Assembly: GCA_027943335.1 (NCBI GenBank)
Contig: BSBK01006352.1
Location: 372,001 to 436,000, forward strand
Direction of reading: 5' to 3'
Source: Chamaecyparis obtusa
Taxonomy: Eukaryota; Streptophyta; Pinopsida; Cupressales; Cupressaceae
DNA: 64,000 nucleotides
Shown here piece by piece: positions 48,952 through 61,121 of the stretch. The position numbers and the translations under genes are program-made. The notes beneath the pieces were generated by a model. That model saw nothing but the letters and a program-made list of their open reading frames with translations. It made no database searches and was not told the origin of the DNA. How positions within the stretch are numbered: the stretch's first letter is position 1; each line of letters opens with the position of its first letter.

Positions 48952-50260
48952 GAAACCACCTCTTAAGACTTTTGATGAGTTGGCTTAGCGATTTACCCAA
49001 CATTATTCTTACAACATCCAACAACCTGTCACCATGATAGATCTCGGTAATCTAAGACAACATCAAGGTGAGCCATTTGCAACTTACTTACAACATTGGA
49101 GGTCATTGTATTCTAGATATCCTCGTTCACTACCTGAAAGAGAAAAGATTGACATTTTTGTCAACACACTTGTGCTTGAGCTATTTTATGATCTAAGGAA
49201 GCAACTGTTCTCCTCCTTCCATAACATGGTTGAAAGTGCATATCGAATTGAGGATGTAGCTATAAGAAAAGGGGATATTGTTATTAATAAAGATGTTAAA
49301 GGCAATAGCAAAGACAAGAACAAACCTTGGAATAAGAATAAGTATGTTGTTAATGATGGGGTTGTTGACACTCCTAAAGTTAGAGAGCTTGCTTTCAATC
49401 TCTCCAATGCTATCTATGTAGAAAAACAACAAGAGGCTACCAACACTCATAGTGCTCCTAAACCTCAATATTAAGATAAGCCTAAGAAGTCATTTTGAAA
49501 GTGAGTCTATACCAAGTTGGCAAAACCTTACAATGTGATCCTCAAGACTTTGGTTGACAATGGATATCTTACACTTCTTGATAAACCAGGTAACTGGGAT
49601 CTGATAAATAAGCTTGATTAGTGGAGAGAGGATCATTACTGCCATTATCATAGAAATAAGGGACATCCAACAGACAATTGTTTTAGGCTTAAGGATGATA
49701 TTCAGGATCTTATTAAGAATGACACAATCTCCACTGATGGCTTAACTAAAAATTTTGATCACACAGCTTTCAAAGATCCTCTACCTAAGCATGATAAGGG
49801 GGAAACCTCTCAAACACATAAGAAGAATCATGATGCTAAGATCAACTATACATATAATTCTGATATGCCTATGATCAACATGGTAGAGCCCGTTGAGAGT
49901 GTTTTAATGATGAGGTCTCAAGAGGATAATAAATTCAATTATGGTAAGCCAAATTTGGTCTTGCAAACACGTGGTAGTTCATCTTTCCAAAGTGAGACAT
50001 TGAATGCTATTACTAGGGGGCAAGCCAAGATTGTCCTTAAAACTGCACAAGATCCCAAGAAAGTTTTTCCTTCCAAACAAGTGGTTCCTTCAGCCACCCC
50101 TAGCTATGATCTTGTCCAACATTTTCAAAAGACACCAGCACAGATATCTATCCTTGATTTGCTTCGGTTATCCCCTTTGCATAGAGAGATTCTTGATGAG
50201 GCTCTACATACAACACGTGTTCCCAATGACATTGATCCAGATCAATTTTAGGCTATGGTC
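48952..50260 (+). pseudogene. Element D Gag, C-terminal part
   Basis: After F the frame reads PPLKTFDELA, then MIDLGNLRQHQGEPFATYLQ and RSLYSRYPRSLPE, the core of Tat-type Gag, from 48957. A zinc-knuckle-like segment follows near 49635-49690 (CHYHRNKGHPTDNC). At 49865-50251 comes the Gag-protease spacer (NAITRGQAK, TPAQISILDLLRLSPLHREI). Several stops are present, with few frame changes. Confidence 0.88.
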
Positions 50261-51520
50261 AACCACATTTCATCTTTGCTATCTCTCTCCTTTTTTGTAG
50301 AAGATGACATATCTATTGCTCGCCCACATAATCTGGCTTTACACATCAAAGTTCTAGTCTACCACACCTGCATCCGCTAAGTCCTGATAGACAATGGTGC
50401 AGGTTTAAATATTGTTTCTTTCAATGTCATACAATAGTTGGGTTTGTTAGAATTTTCTATGGATTCTAAGAAGATAACTATAAAAGATTACGATGAAGTG
50501 GAAAGATCTTCGAAAGGTCTTGTCACACTGCCTATCTGAGTGGGTCCTATCATGAAAGATATTAAATTCCAAGTATTGGACATCCCACTCACATATAAAA
50601 TTCTTTTGGGTCATCCTTGGATTCATGACATGCAGGCTGTCCTTCCACTTATCATCAGTGCATCAAATTTCCATACAATGGCACTAAAGTTGTGATTCCT
50701 GGAGACCATACTATTGCTATCAATGCTCTTGCTGCTGCTGAAAAATTTGTTCCTCATAATGAACCTTGTTGATCCTAGTATGTCTCTAGTTGCTGTTGAG
50801 AAATTAGTTAAGATGATGAGTCTTGGTATGGGTAAATATACACTGGATTCCTTTGCTTCTATACCTGTTTCTCCTAGGTCATACAGGAAACCTTTTGATG
50901 AGATGAAGCCTTCTACTTCTGCTATGGTGATCTTTGATACTTTTGTTCCTTCATCTATTCCTCTAGAAGTAGAAAGAGAAGAAAAAGTTGTCCAAGAGTG
51001 GATCTATAGAGAAGATGAAGGTAGATTTTCCCTCCTTGATAATTCTAGCAATACTCCCATGCTCAGTCATTCAGACATAGATACAGATGAGTCACCACTG
51101 CACACTATGGTTCAAATGGGAGATGATCTTCCATCTACCTCACTTCTTTGGGGAGAAGAGTGTATATCTACCAATGATATGGCTGAGGCCTCTATGTCTA
51201 GAACCTATGTGCCTAAAGAATCATTGTAGTATGATAGACAACGTTGTAACATTGCACGGCTTCTACAAAGAGGTGATCTATCACATAACGACATGAGGAT
51301 TTCTACTTCTTGACATCTTAAGCCTCTTCCAGAAGGTTCTTCCATGATAGATATGGATGTTGATGTAGTTCATACCTCTTGTAACCCACCCGACATAGTT
51401 GATGAGTCTCGTGCAGGGTCTGATGAGTTTGTTCCCCATATTGCTTTAGTAGACTATGTTGGTCCTTCTATGACAAATCTAGATCTAGCTACTTTTGGAG
51501 CTTACCCTATAGGATCAACT
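50261..51520 (+). pseudogene. Element D protease and acidic linker
   Basis: At about 50380-50430 the protease motif VLIDNGAGLNIVSF appears, with the D-x-G triad retained, followed by VGPIMKDIKFQVLDIPLTYK and LLGHPWIHDMQ near 50640. Then a Ser/Asp/Glu-rich linker runs to about 51520 (for example 50714-51229 and 51344-51601 in shifted frames). Scattered TAG/TGA stops occur. Reverse transcriptase should follow the linker but does not. Confidence 0.82.
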
Positions 51521-52205
51521 TCTCTTGTCACCAAAGATGACACCTCTCTCACCAGTCACTTCATTTCATCTCACATCAACACCTGTTACTTCTTCCACTA
51601 GTGAACTAACAACAAAAAAGATTGAATTAGCAATCAAGTATCATAGTCATCAAGTCAAAAGAAAAGAGCAGTGGTCGGATGGTGAAAACCACATTGTGGC
51701 ACTGTCCAAACCTAAGAAAAGTAAAAATAAAATTTTTCTCAAAAATAATGATTCTCAAATAAAAGATGACAAGCTGATTCTCTACAAAGAAGTGGTGAAA
51801 TTCTTCAAACATGATCTCTTAACTGTTATACTTCAGCCCATTCCTAGAGCTAAGAACAAAGTTTCTAATGCCTTGGTTACTTCAACATCCATCTTACAAA
51901 TGAAAAATCATAAATCTTGCTTCAAGTTCCTGGTGGATGAATTACGCTATCTTGCTCACAAATCTTACAACCCTACCATCTTTTCATGTCTTCCACCTCA
52001 TATTCCTCCTAAAAATCCACCATACCATTCTTTCCACCATCCCTTACACTTTGCCTATGTCTCTGGTGACTTGTATAGGAAGGGTCTAGATGGAACTCTC
52101 CTTAAGTGTCTAGAAATAGAGGAGTCAGAAAAAGTGCTAGCTGAAACCCACGATGGCATATGTGGATCACATTCTTATGATCCTTTGCTAGCTTAGACAT
52201 TGCTT
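51521..52205 (+). pseudogene. Element D RNase H tail joined to integrase zinc region
   Basis: A frame of about 220 codons (51525-52196). It includes LILYKEVVKFFKHDLL and IPRAKNKVSNALVTSTS, matching the RNase H/linker tail of Tat elements, then GDLYRKGLDGTLLKCLEIEE and ETHDGICGSH, the start of the integrase zinc-binding region. The linker runs almost straight into this tail, so reverse transcriptase and most of RNase H have been deleted. The integrase stops at about 52220 and the catalytic core is absent. D therefore carries two large internal deletions. Confidence 0.82.
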
Positions 52206-54238
52206 AGGGCTGGTTATTATTGGTTGAACTGGTTGAGACCTCCTATTTTCATAGCTACAGCATCTGGACCTGGGGCCTATCAGTTCTCTACATCAGAGGA
52301 AGTAGATTCTTGATGCCCATTTCTGTCTCAGGCATTCTTTGTACATACTTTATGATCCTGAAAAAATTACAAAAAAATTCATATATGATGCTGAAAAATT
52401 CCTAAAAAGCATAAAAAATACTAAAAAAATGAGCATCCTAGTGAAAACCTAGCAATAGGCACTTTGATGTCTCACGCAAAAAAATCAAAAAAATTCAAAA
52501 AATTCAAAAAAAAATTTGAAAAAGTGCCTCAGTGAAAACCTGGAAACAGGCGCCTTGGTAGTAAAAATACAAAAAAAATTATAAAAAGTCTTGAAAAAAA
52601 TTGCAATAAATCTATCAAGTGGTGAAAACTTGGAAACAGGTGCTGCTTGAGACCCTCTACACCTATGTCTATCAGTCTTGCATGGTGCTCCTTTGCTCCA
52701 CTTCTTGCTTTGCCTCTCCTAGCCTAGAATTGATTCTTGTCTTAGTCTAGGGGGCATACATTGTTTTTAAGCTTATCTTGGGTCTCTTTGTGCATCTAGG
52801 TTTCTTAGGCACCTCACAAATGGTGTTTTTCAACACCACCCCAACTATGTTTTTCAACACTATCCTAGCTTCGAGTGTTTCTTAACACTTATCAGATATC
52901 CTTCCCGCCGTCTTGGATGATGCAATATTTCTCATTGGTAGATGTGATACTCAAAGTTTGACTCTATGACCTACACACACGCACTTGACTCACTTAGATT
53001 TGTTTGACTTTATTTCTTTGCGTGTTGTCTATGATGATTTCTTTGTTGAGTGTTCTCCCCCTATGATTGTTTTCGATGATGCATAGCTAGAAGACTGAGG
53101 GAATGAGAACATGTTTTATTGCTTTTTCTGCTTATGGGTATATTTTGCTGGTCCTAACTGTCATCAAGCATTTATGCTTGTTCCACTTGACATTGGGATC
53201 TACAAGATATTATCCTTGACTGTTTTGCAAGTGCCTGCTTATAGTCATCTTGACTTTCTTGTGTCTCGATGCGAGCATAATCTTGCTATATCAAACTTAG
53301 GTAATCTCACTGCACTAGTCATCTTGACCTACATGTCTTTGATGCCTAGGTGGGATTTCCACATTTCTATCTGATATAGATCATATTCATATCCACATAG
53401 TTATGCTAGTGTGCATTGTATGATCTTCTGACACTACCAATAACGCTCAATGATGATAATTAGATGTCTATTGGCTTTGTAATCTTGCAAGTAAACCAGT
53501 TTTCATGTAGCTTGCATTCTTAGGTTCATGTTAGTTATTTTTGCATCTTGCATATGGAGAGAGCTCTCCTTTTCATCTTACATGGACTTGTTCATCAACT
53601 GCGCTCACCTTTCACTTTTTCCTGATCATGTCTTTCACTTCTTGTCTTTCATATCACATCATTTTCTATTCATTTTGGGATCAAAACCAAAATCTATATT
53701 CACCTTGATCATCCAGGTCATCTTTCTTCTTCTTCCACACAGTTAGCTAACCTTTTGAGGCCTGATCCTTCAATCTTCACTGGGGCATTCTTCACCTCTT
53801 CATCCCCATCTCTTTCAAACTTCTAGTCTTTCATTCACTTTCAACTCCTCTCTCCGTAGTGTTTATGGGTTGAGGGACCGATAGGTTCATGCCCCGTGTC
53901 CCATGTGTGGGGCATATCTTCACTGCTTGATGGTTATTCTATTCTCTTTCTTTGATTATGATTTCTAGTGATTTGATCATGTTGTTCTTGCTTCTACATT
54001 CCCTCTACTAGATTTCACTTTTGATCCCAAGGGGGTAGACACATCATATCTTATTGGCTATCTCTTTCCTAAGTGTTCATTACTGTCATTACCAGGCTGA
54101 CCATGTAGGATTTGCTATCTTTCTGCACTTCATTCTTTGGAGTCAGATCGCTATCTGCTTGCCTTTTTGGCTATCTCTTTCCTTCTTGGCCGATTCATTC
54201 TTTGAATACATGTGTTCCTAGATTGATCACACATTAGT
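52206..54238 (+). other. 3' non-coding region of element D
   Basis: No gene. Homologous over nearly its whole length to 46030-47987 in F. Three copies of the hairpin-like repeat are clear (near 52430, 52520 and 52617). Confidence 0.7.
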
Positions 54239-54252
54239 CAAAGAGGGGCAAA
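54239..54252 (+). other. Polypurine tract of element D
   Basis: CAAAGAGGGGCAAA abuts the LTR start TGTATACACC. Confidence 0.85.
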
Positions 54253-55148
54253 TGTATACACCTAAAAATGGTCACCTAGACTATTAGCCCCTTTTGCTAA
54301 ATCATAAATTGCTTATTCTTGGTCAAATCCTATTCTATCATTTATTCAATTATTTTTTATGGGCTAACCATCTTATCCTAAGTCTTTATTTATTAAAAAT
54401 AATATTTCCTCCCCTTTTAATAAATAAAAAGCCCCCACTTTTCCTCTTATCCTAAGTTGCACAAATAAAGCATTATTCTTATTTTATAAAAAAGGGAAAA
54501 AACACTTTTTGTCTTATATGGACATAAAGTCAACTCCTATTTTCCTATTGGAGAATATTTGTGCACAAGGATCAAGCTTCTTTTTTTCTCCATCGTTGAT
54601 TAAATATTTTGCCTCTTAATCTCCATGGTCCATTGATTCTCATTCTCTATAAAAGAAGAGCTCTCTTCTTCATTTTCACATCTCAACTTTTTATGCTAAT
54701 ATTGTGCTGCAGGTTTTCTAGGTCACTTTGGAGCTTTTTGAAGATTTGGAGCATTCTTGGCTTTTGCATCATCATGGCATTCATAGCTTCATACTTAGCT
54801 TAGATTTCCTTTATGCTTTAGATTAATTCATCTAGTTTAACTAGGAGGCTTTGTAATACTTGCATCTTTCATTTCCATAGCTTAGCTTGCATTTCTATTC
54901 TTAGCATAGTATTGCATTGCATTCCATCTTGGTTCTTGAGGGTATTGGCATTCTTTCCCTTGTCTTCATTGAAAATCCCATTGAATGGTTTACTAGCAAG
55001 GTTATAGGCTTAATAGCTCTAGCTAAGAGCATTCTTAAAACCCTTGCACTCCATGCCTGGGGAGCTATGGATCGATTTGTGAGGGCTCATTCTTGAGTTT
55101 CCTTGCATGTAATGATTCATAGAAGTGTGGTCACATTTTCACCATACA
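54253..55148 (+). repeat. 3' LTR of element D
   Basis: 896 bp from TGTATACACC to CCATACA, followed by the ATAGT target copy. TATAAAAG lies at 54648-54655. It is very similar to the 5' copy. Confidence 0.93.
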
Positions 55149-55667
55149 ATAGTGATGACATTACAATGTTCAGATAGGAATGGTTCTACCATGTTGATAA
55201 AATCATTACTACAAGAGTAAGTGTAATTGACTTTAGCACCCATGTCTTGTTTAGAAGACAAATCTCCTTGATTATGTTGTGGAAAGGGTTCTGTGAATGT
55301 TGTATGATCATTGTTAGATTTATGGTTGTCAATCAGAATTTCTCCAGTGTCAATTTTGTCTTGAATGAGGTGTTTCAAACTCATGAAGTTGTTGGTTTTA
55401 TGACCCTTGTTTTGATGGAAATCATAGAAATCGGTCTCTTTTTACCACTTAGGTTTGACTTTGGGGTCATATGTTTTGATCTTAGGTAATGTGATGATAT
55501 TATTTGCTAGTAGAGTTTTCATGGAATATTCTAAGGACTCTCCTAGAGGAGTAAACTCACACTTTGGTTTTGTAACCCAAGGTTTATAGTTAGTTGACTT
55601 TTTAGTTGGTTCAGTTGTTTTTATCTCTAAAGATTTTATGGCTTGGCTGCCAGTGGTGATATTAAAT
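55149..55667 (-). pseudogene. Element C Gag, central part
   Basis: Minus strand, 55667-55442: KPWVTKPKCEFTPLGESLEY and KTLLANNIITLPKIKTYDP, then after a stop FHQNKGHKTNN (a decayed zinc knuckle) and SLKHLIQDKIDTGEIL (55384-55139). These are characteristic Tat Gag blocks. The frame runs through the ATAGT target copy and goes on at 34782. The N-terminal part is missing because a B-family LTR begins at 55668. Confidence 0.87.
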
Positions 55668-56469
55668 TGATGCAGGAGCATCCTGGGTGTAAGAGCAATC
55701 TTGCATCACCCAAAATTATTTCTATTTTTGTATTCAATAAGGGCTATCTTGTGTAGGGCTGCTTTTTATGGGAACTTGCTATTTTTAGTAAGTTGGTCAT
55801 ACGATCTCAGAATGTTCTGATTTCACATGTGGAGGTCATCTCAGTCGTATCAGCCTACTGGTAAAGTTTCATTGACAGATCAAGTCTAGCTTTGTAGATA
55901 TTGAAGATTTTCTATATTGGCAGTAGGGTATAGAAACTTTGAACTCAATTTTGAAGGCTTTAGAGGCCCTGGATGAGGTTGAGAATTTGGGTGACAAGTG
56001 CTTGCACTAGTCAAGCCTGTAGAGCACTTTGTGGCCTTTCCGAATTGGGGTTATAATAGTCAATCGAAGCAACTGGCGATGACTTATGGTCTTCAAAAGT
56101 TGAGTCACCTGAAATGGCTGAAAATAACTTTCCTTCAAAATTTCTGTTCGGGTTTCAAAATTTATTTTGAGCTGACTTTGATGTAATAAATTGTAAAATA
56201 AAATAATTCTAATTTTGGTTGGCCCTTTGGGCTAAATTTCTGGAACCTTCTCAGGTGGTGGAAATTGCCTATATAAAGAAGGCCCATAGTGTTGTCTTAG
56301 ACTGTTTGGAGTAGTTCTATGCAGTTCTGGGTAGTAAATCTGGGTAATAATTCAAGGCTTTGTCCTACAGAATATTGTAAGGGAATGCCCATGTGGCTTT
56401 GCATATTGTAATTCTGAAAGTTTGTAATTCCACATTTGTGGAGATAATAAGAAGCTAATTTTCTGTTCT
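55668..56469 (+). repeat. B-family LTR, plus strand, truncated
   Basis: It begins TGATGCAGGAGCATCC and follows the B LTR (reverse orientation to B) with moderate divergence up to TTTTCTGTTCT. The last 65 bp or so of the LTR are missing. A TATATAAAG box lies at 56270-56278. TAAAT (55663-55667) would be its left target copy. It is either a solo LTR or the 5' LTR of an element whose rest lies beyond the window, cut by element G. It is more diverged than the two LTRs of B are from each other. Confidence 0.85.
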
Positions 56470-57993
56470 TGCAAGTCAAATGTAGATAGAAAATTATTTT
56501 GCAATATATGAGTTCACTGTCCCAAAATTTCAGAATAATAGATAGCAACCAAATACCATCTAAAACACTATTAATGATGTAGGAAATTGCTCAAAACCAT
56601 ATGCCATTCATATATCAACAATTTGCAACAATGCCATACATATTTCAACCAATAATATGATTATCAAACCCTAGGTTTGCAATATAGATAGACTAAAAAT
56701 TACAATTCCCTTTCACTTGCAAAATCCTAGCCTTCCTTTGATACCAATAATGCCAAATGGAAAACAAAGACAAGTACAATGTAAATAGTAAAGTGCTAAA
56801 ACTATATTTTGTACTTAGCTGAAAATATACATTTCTTAGAAAATATGCCAAATGCCAAATGAGAAGTGAGGAACCTGATTGTAGATGGCTGCAATAATTT
56901 TTACCAATGCTGAAGATGCCAACACCCAAGCCAAAGTCACCCCAAATCTGAAAATGTACTTCCTTGCAGATTTTCGTAAATGTCTAGGAATTTTGAAAAT
57001 TCCTTAAAAATAAATCATGGCATTTTGGGACTCCAAAATGCACCTATCTTTATCTCCTCGATGATAGAAATCTAATTCAAAAATACCCAGAATGATATGC
57101 TGAGTAATGAGGAAGATATGAACAAAAATGTGGTTCCAAAACCCTATCCTGAAATTCTAAAAACTGAATTAGACTTGTAGCAAAAACCTTTTCGGACTGC
57201 TTTTTCGCTCTGCTTTTTCGGATCTACTTTTTCACTTTGCTTTTTTGGACCTTCTTTTTCACTTTTCTTTTTCGGACTGCTTTTTCAGATTTTCTTTTTT
57301 GCTTTGCTTTTTCAGATCTTCTTTTTTGGACTGCTTTTTTGCTTTGTTTTTTTGGATCTACTTTTTTGGACTGCTTTTCGGATCTTGTTTTTTTTTTCCT
57401 CTTGCAACCAAAAACTCAAACCCTCAGGTAAGTCAGAGGACTCCAAATAAGCTCAACTTGAAATGGTTGAATACCACTTCCAAAGTGCAACCCTTCAAAG
57501 GATATTTCACCTCCTTAGTTATGCAAATCCAAGGGAGACTCTGTTCCCAAAGACCAACTGACTATCTGAAACCACTTGGCTCCACAATAGACTATGTGAC
57601 TAAATCACAATCTGATGTCAAGAGAGAAAAAATAAATTGGATGATCCAAATGCAAGACCCATAGGGTCTATTTATTCACTTTTCAGTAGCTTCCTCTAGA
57701 AGTCACTTAAACATTTGAGAAGCATCCAAATATTCTTAAGAAATAAAGTGCACTTTTATAAAATATAACTTTATAATAAAAAGTGTATCTCAACATCAAA
57801 TTATAAAACTGACCCTGAATAAAGTAACTTTACTTTATAACAAACGTAGGCCCAAATCACTAATCACAAGTAAAGCCAAAAATTGCCAAAATAGTCACTG
57901 GTTGACTCTCTCCATATCATCACCAGTCTACAAGAGCCCATGTTAGACTAATCTGGCATGCCAAACGATGTCAGCTAGAATGGGGACATGACA
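56470..57993 (-). repeat. Probable 3' LTR of element G
   Basis: About 1.5 kb without coding signature, TG...CA ends on the minus strand. It holds a degenerate tandem array at 57186-57390. No second copy is in the window to confirm the limits. Confidence 0.55.
57186..57390. repeat. Degenerate tandem repeat, CTTTTTCGGA-like
   Basis: About fourteen units of 13-16 bp alternate CTTTTTCGGACTG, CTTTTTCGGATCT and CTTTTTTGCTTTG forms. T-run length varies. It lies inside the LTR of G. Confidence 0.75.
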
Positions 57994-60102
57994 GTCTGCC
58001 CTTCGTGAAATTGCTTGTCCCCAAGCAATGGCTGAACAATAAACCAATCAATCCACCTGGATTCCAAATGTAGTCATGAAATATAGTGTTGTTAATCAAT
58101 GTAGGCTCCTGCAATATCCTCTGCAATATAACCAAGAGGAATCCATAATCAAACTGACAAATACAGCTCAACCAAACTCCAAAATCACAACTGCCACAGT
58201 CAGGAACCCATGAGATGCAAACTCTCAGAACATCAGAACCCAAGTAAAGTGGACAACTCAAACTGCCAACATAGTAAATACCATCAACACATCCCACTAG
58301 CCTATGTAGAATGTACAATCCAACTCTGCAACAATGGTGAACACTCCCGAATGAATCTATACCAAGTATGGAGAATCCACACACTATACAACTCCTGCAG
58401 TCAACACAACTCTGTAGATCACCAGCCCCTATCTCATAACCATAACTCCCATGCACTAGTGATGGGGAAAATACATCACAAGACAAATAGCAAGAAATAG
58501 AACCAAAACCAAATCTGCCTACCATCAACCCCTCAACACAAGGATCAAATGCAAATTGATGTACATACCCTATATTATAATGCTAATAAAAAGAACCAAC
58601 CTCAGTCAACATCTCACCATGCACAGGTGATACAACCCACTGTGACTGATCACCAGCTAATTCAAGAGATGTCATACCCAAAGGAGTAGAATCAATAACA
58701 ACAACCGCTGAAGCATCACTCCCAAACTCCTGCTCTAAGTCATGTATTATCAAGCTATCAACCAAAAAACCCATTGCCTTGTCATGCCCATCACAACGCT
58801 CATCCCATGGCATCAAACCATCCCATAACTCATGACAAGCACTAGGAACCAAAGTACATCTACATATCATCATCTCATAAACATGGTCATCAAAGGTAAA
58901 CTGGTGAGCATACCTCATAGTGTAATGCTGATAAGATGCGCTAATCTCAGTCAATGACTTAGACTATAATCTAGATGAAACTAACTACAACCGATCACTA
59001 ACCAAGCTGGAACTACCTACTACCTCCGAAGACACAACCAAGGGAGTAGTATCACTAGCAGGAACCATGCCAACTGTCGGCTCACCAACATCACACATGA
59101 TATCTGATACAACATCACCAGTCTCCATGCCATCAGTAGTAGAGACCAACACCATGTCAGGCATACCACAAAAATCTACTACAACACCCAATTCAATTAA
59201 ACCTAACCCCTATGGAAGAGAACTTGATATGCTAATGCTAGTATCAAGGATGGATGCATCCCCATCTCCACTGTCTCTGACAATCTCAACCATGGACATC
59301 CTCTGATCACTAGACACCACAACCTATGACTGTACAGAATCTGGTAAAGAATGCAGTCACTCTAACTCCATGGTCACCTTAGCCAAATGAAACTGTGACT
59401 CCTCGAAAGCCAACTGTGTACTCTCAAGAATCTCAGAAGTCACCTCGAGCTACTGAGTAAGCTCACTCACCTCATCTTCCTTGGCCAATAATGCATCATA
59501 TGCTGTATTGCCCCACTCCATAAGATAATCTCTATCATCTACCAACTGCATATAATTCTATCTCAGAATCTGGATAGCCTCCCATAAAGAGTGGATCTCT
59601 ATCAAGGAAAGATAACTACCTCCCTACTCATCACTAGTAGGAGAACCCCATCCATAAACTACTAACAACTGACGAGAAGCATCGAAATGCTGGAACGTGA
59701 TAGCAATGTCTCGCTCACTAACTCTCAGCTGACTAGACACATGATGGCGCTGGCTAGACTGTCTCCTACAATCCTCCTCTGACGCACTGTCCAAAGGAGT
59801 ATCCTCAAAGTTACTGGTCTCTAGAGTACTACCATCCATATCCTATGAATCAACTCAAAAGCTCATATCAACATAAAGAGTATCAAAAATTGTAGCACCG
59901 CTATCCAACTCCTCTGTACCAAAAGAAACTGTTGAGGAAACTAAGTCCTCAAAACTACCCACTGCATCCTCCTGGATGTCATCAATGCCAATACAATCCT
60001 GGGACTCATCTATAAACACTGCCAAATATGAAAAATCATCAACACATTCCAACAAGAATGGTCGAATATAAATATGAACAAAGCCCAACATCGATGTATA
60101 AA
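57971..60102 (-). pseudogene. Unknown long open frame of element G with internal duplication
   Basis: One minus-strand frame of about 710 codons from at least 60102 to 57971. It has about eleven in-frame stops (nine TAG, two TGA) and no frameshift. No known domain. In order: an acidic N-part; a segment with heptad character near 59540-59390 (AYDALLAKEDEVSEL, LEVTSEILESTQLAFEE), a probable coiled coil; Ser/Asp-rich sequence; then two related blocks about 120 codons apart (YQHYTMRYAHQFTFDD near 58930 and HYNIGYVHQFAFD near 58580); and a Cys/Gly-rich C-terminal part. The last codons overlap the 3' LTR start. It occupies the place of an extra ORF between pol and 3' LTR. Confidence 0.6.
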
Positions 60103-61107
60103 TGTTAGAAATAGGAAATACTGAGGGAGGGGGGGTGAATCAGTATTTCACAAACTTTAACTTTATCCCACTTATGGATATAACAGATTACTTTAGTGCA
60201 TACAAAGCATAAGAAACTAAATAGCATACATAGCAGTAAATGTAAAGAACTCATAACACATGATATGTTCTTGAGGAAACCCTAGCCAAGGGAAAACCCT
60301 AGTGGGGATGGTACCCACAAAGATCCACTAATCAAAAGATATCTTGTTAAGGATGTTGACCTTGTTAGGAGCCAATTACAATCATATAGTGTATCAGTCC
60401 TGGTTAAGGGACTATAGGCCTTGTTAGAAGCCTCAACCCTATTAGGAGTTGTAGATATAAAACCTGATTACCAGATGAGTCCACTACCCAAACAAGTAAC
60501 ACAATAGATTACTAGTTACAATATAGTACTACTTACAACTTTGGATCAACAACTTTCACTGCTATCACAATATACAACTATCGCAAGTTACATTTCAAGT
60601 GTGTACTTCACTATATGTTCAGTCATTACAACTTCACATCTATATACAAGGTAAAAACATAAAATATTTCTTCTATCAGCTTGCACATCATAATCCAAGA
60701 GTAAACATCTTAAAATGTCAGCTCTCTATAATATTAAGTCATTATTTTGACAAGCAAAATAATCCCTTACAAGTTCTATCTCCAAAACTACTCTGTCGGC
60801 TTATACACTGTCATCGGTAAAACCTTCATAACTTTGTATGTACTATCTAAAACCTTTTTCACATTGAGATAGAGCATCCTTAGACACTATAGAAGCTTTA
60901 GTTAATTACACAAACAAAAATATTGTTCCAGTGAACGTCGCCAACTAAATCTTTCTCGGGTGCACTGACAGGATCTCTACATCCATACTTAGACAATTTC
61001 TTTCTGCGATCTTCCATCTTTTCTTTCCAGCTTATGCGATCTTCATAGGGAACATATTTTTCCATAATGACAACATCTATGTACGTACCTCAGCCAAATT
61101 GCTAACA
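60103..61107 (-). repeat. 3' LTR of element H
   Basis: 1005 bp with a 6-bp terminal inverted repeat (TGTTAG/CTAACA). It contains the run GAGGGAGGGGGGGTGAATCA near 60123, whose plus-strand form I have seen in other plant LTRs. The second copy is outside the window. Confidence 0.75.
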
Positions 61108-61121
61108 ATCTCCCCCTTTGT
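61108..61121 (-). other. Polypurine tract of element H
   Basis: The minus strand reads ACAAAGGGGGAGAT next to the LTR start TGTTAGC. This is the form common in plant copia-type elements. Confidence 0.8.

Larger units (their letters stand above)
34788..55148 (+). mobile_element. Tat-type Ty3-gypsy element D, containing element F
   Basis: Two LTRs of 896 bp each (TGTATACACC...CCATACA), primer site, gag, protease, a remnant of RNase H and integrase, a long 3' non-coding region and a polypurine tract. The target duplication ATAGT is perfect (34783-34787, 55149-55153). It lies in C gag, in opposite orientation. Reverse transcriptase and most of RNase H and integrase are missing, so it could only move with help. 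Element F (39518-48951) interrupts its gag. Without F it is about 10.9 kb. Confidence 0.93.
56470..60102 (-). mobile_element. LTR element G, 3' part, minus strand
   Basis: The B-family LTR is interrupted at about 56470. On the minus strand an LTR would start TGTCATGTCCCC at 57993 and end CTTGCA at 56470. Upstream of it stands GGGGACAAGCAATTTCACGA then GAAGGGCAGAC, a purine-rich run common just before 3' LTRs in plant Ty3-gypsy elements. A long open frame follows to 60102, where element H cuts it. No gag-pol domain is visible, and the 5' part is outside the window. Boundaries rest on TG/CA ends and on the break in the B-family LTR. Confidence 0.65.

Noticed and set aside
57237..57664. Phe/Leu-rich open frames that look like membrane proteins
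   Set aside because: They are translations of the CTTTTT tandem array in the LTR of G and have no start context or homology.
58210..58500. A plus-strand open frame in element G
   Set aside because: It lies opposite the long minus-strand frame, which stays in one frame for about 710 codons; the plus-strand one has no support.
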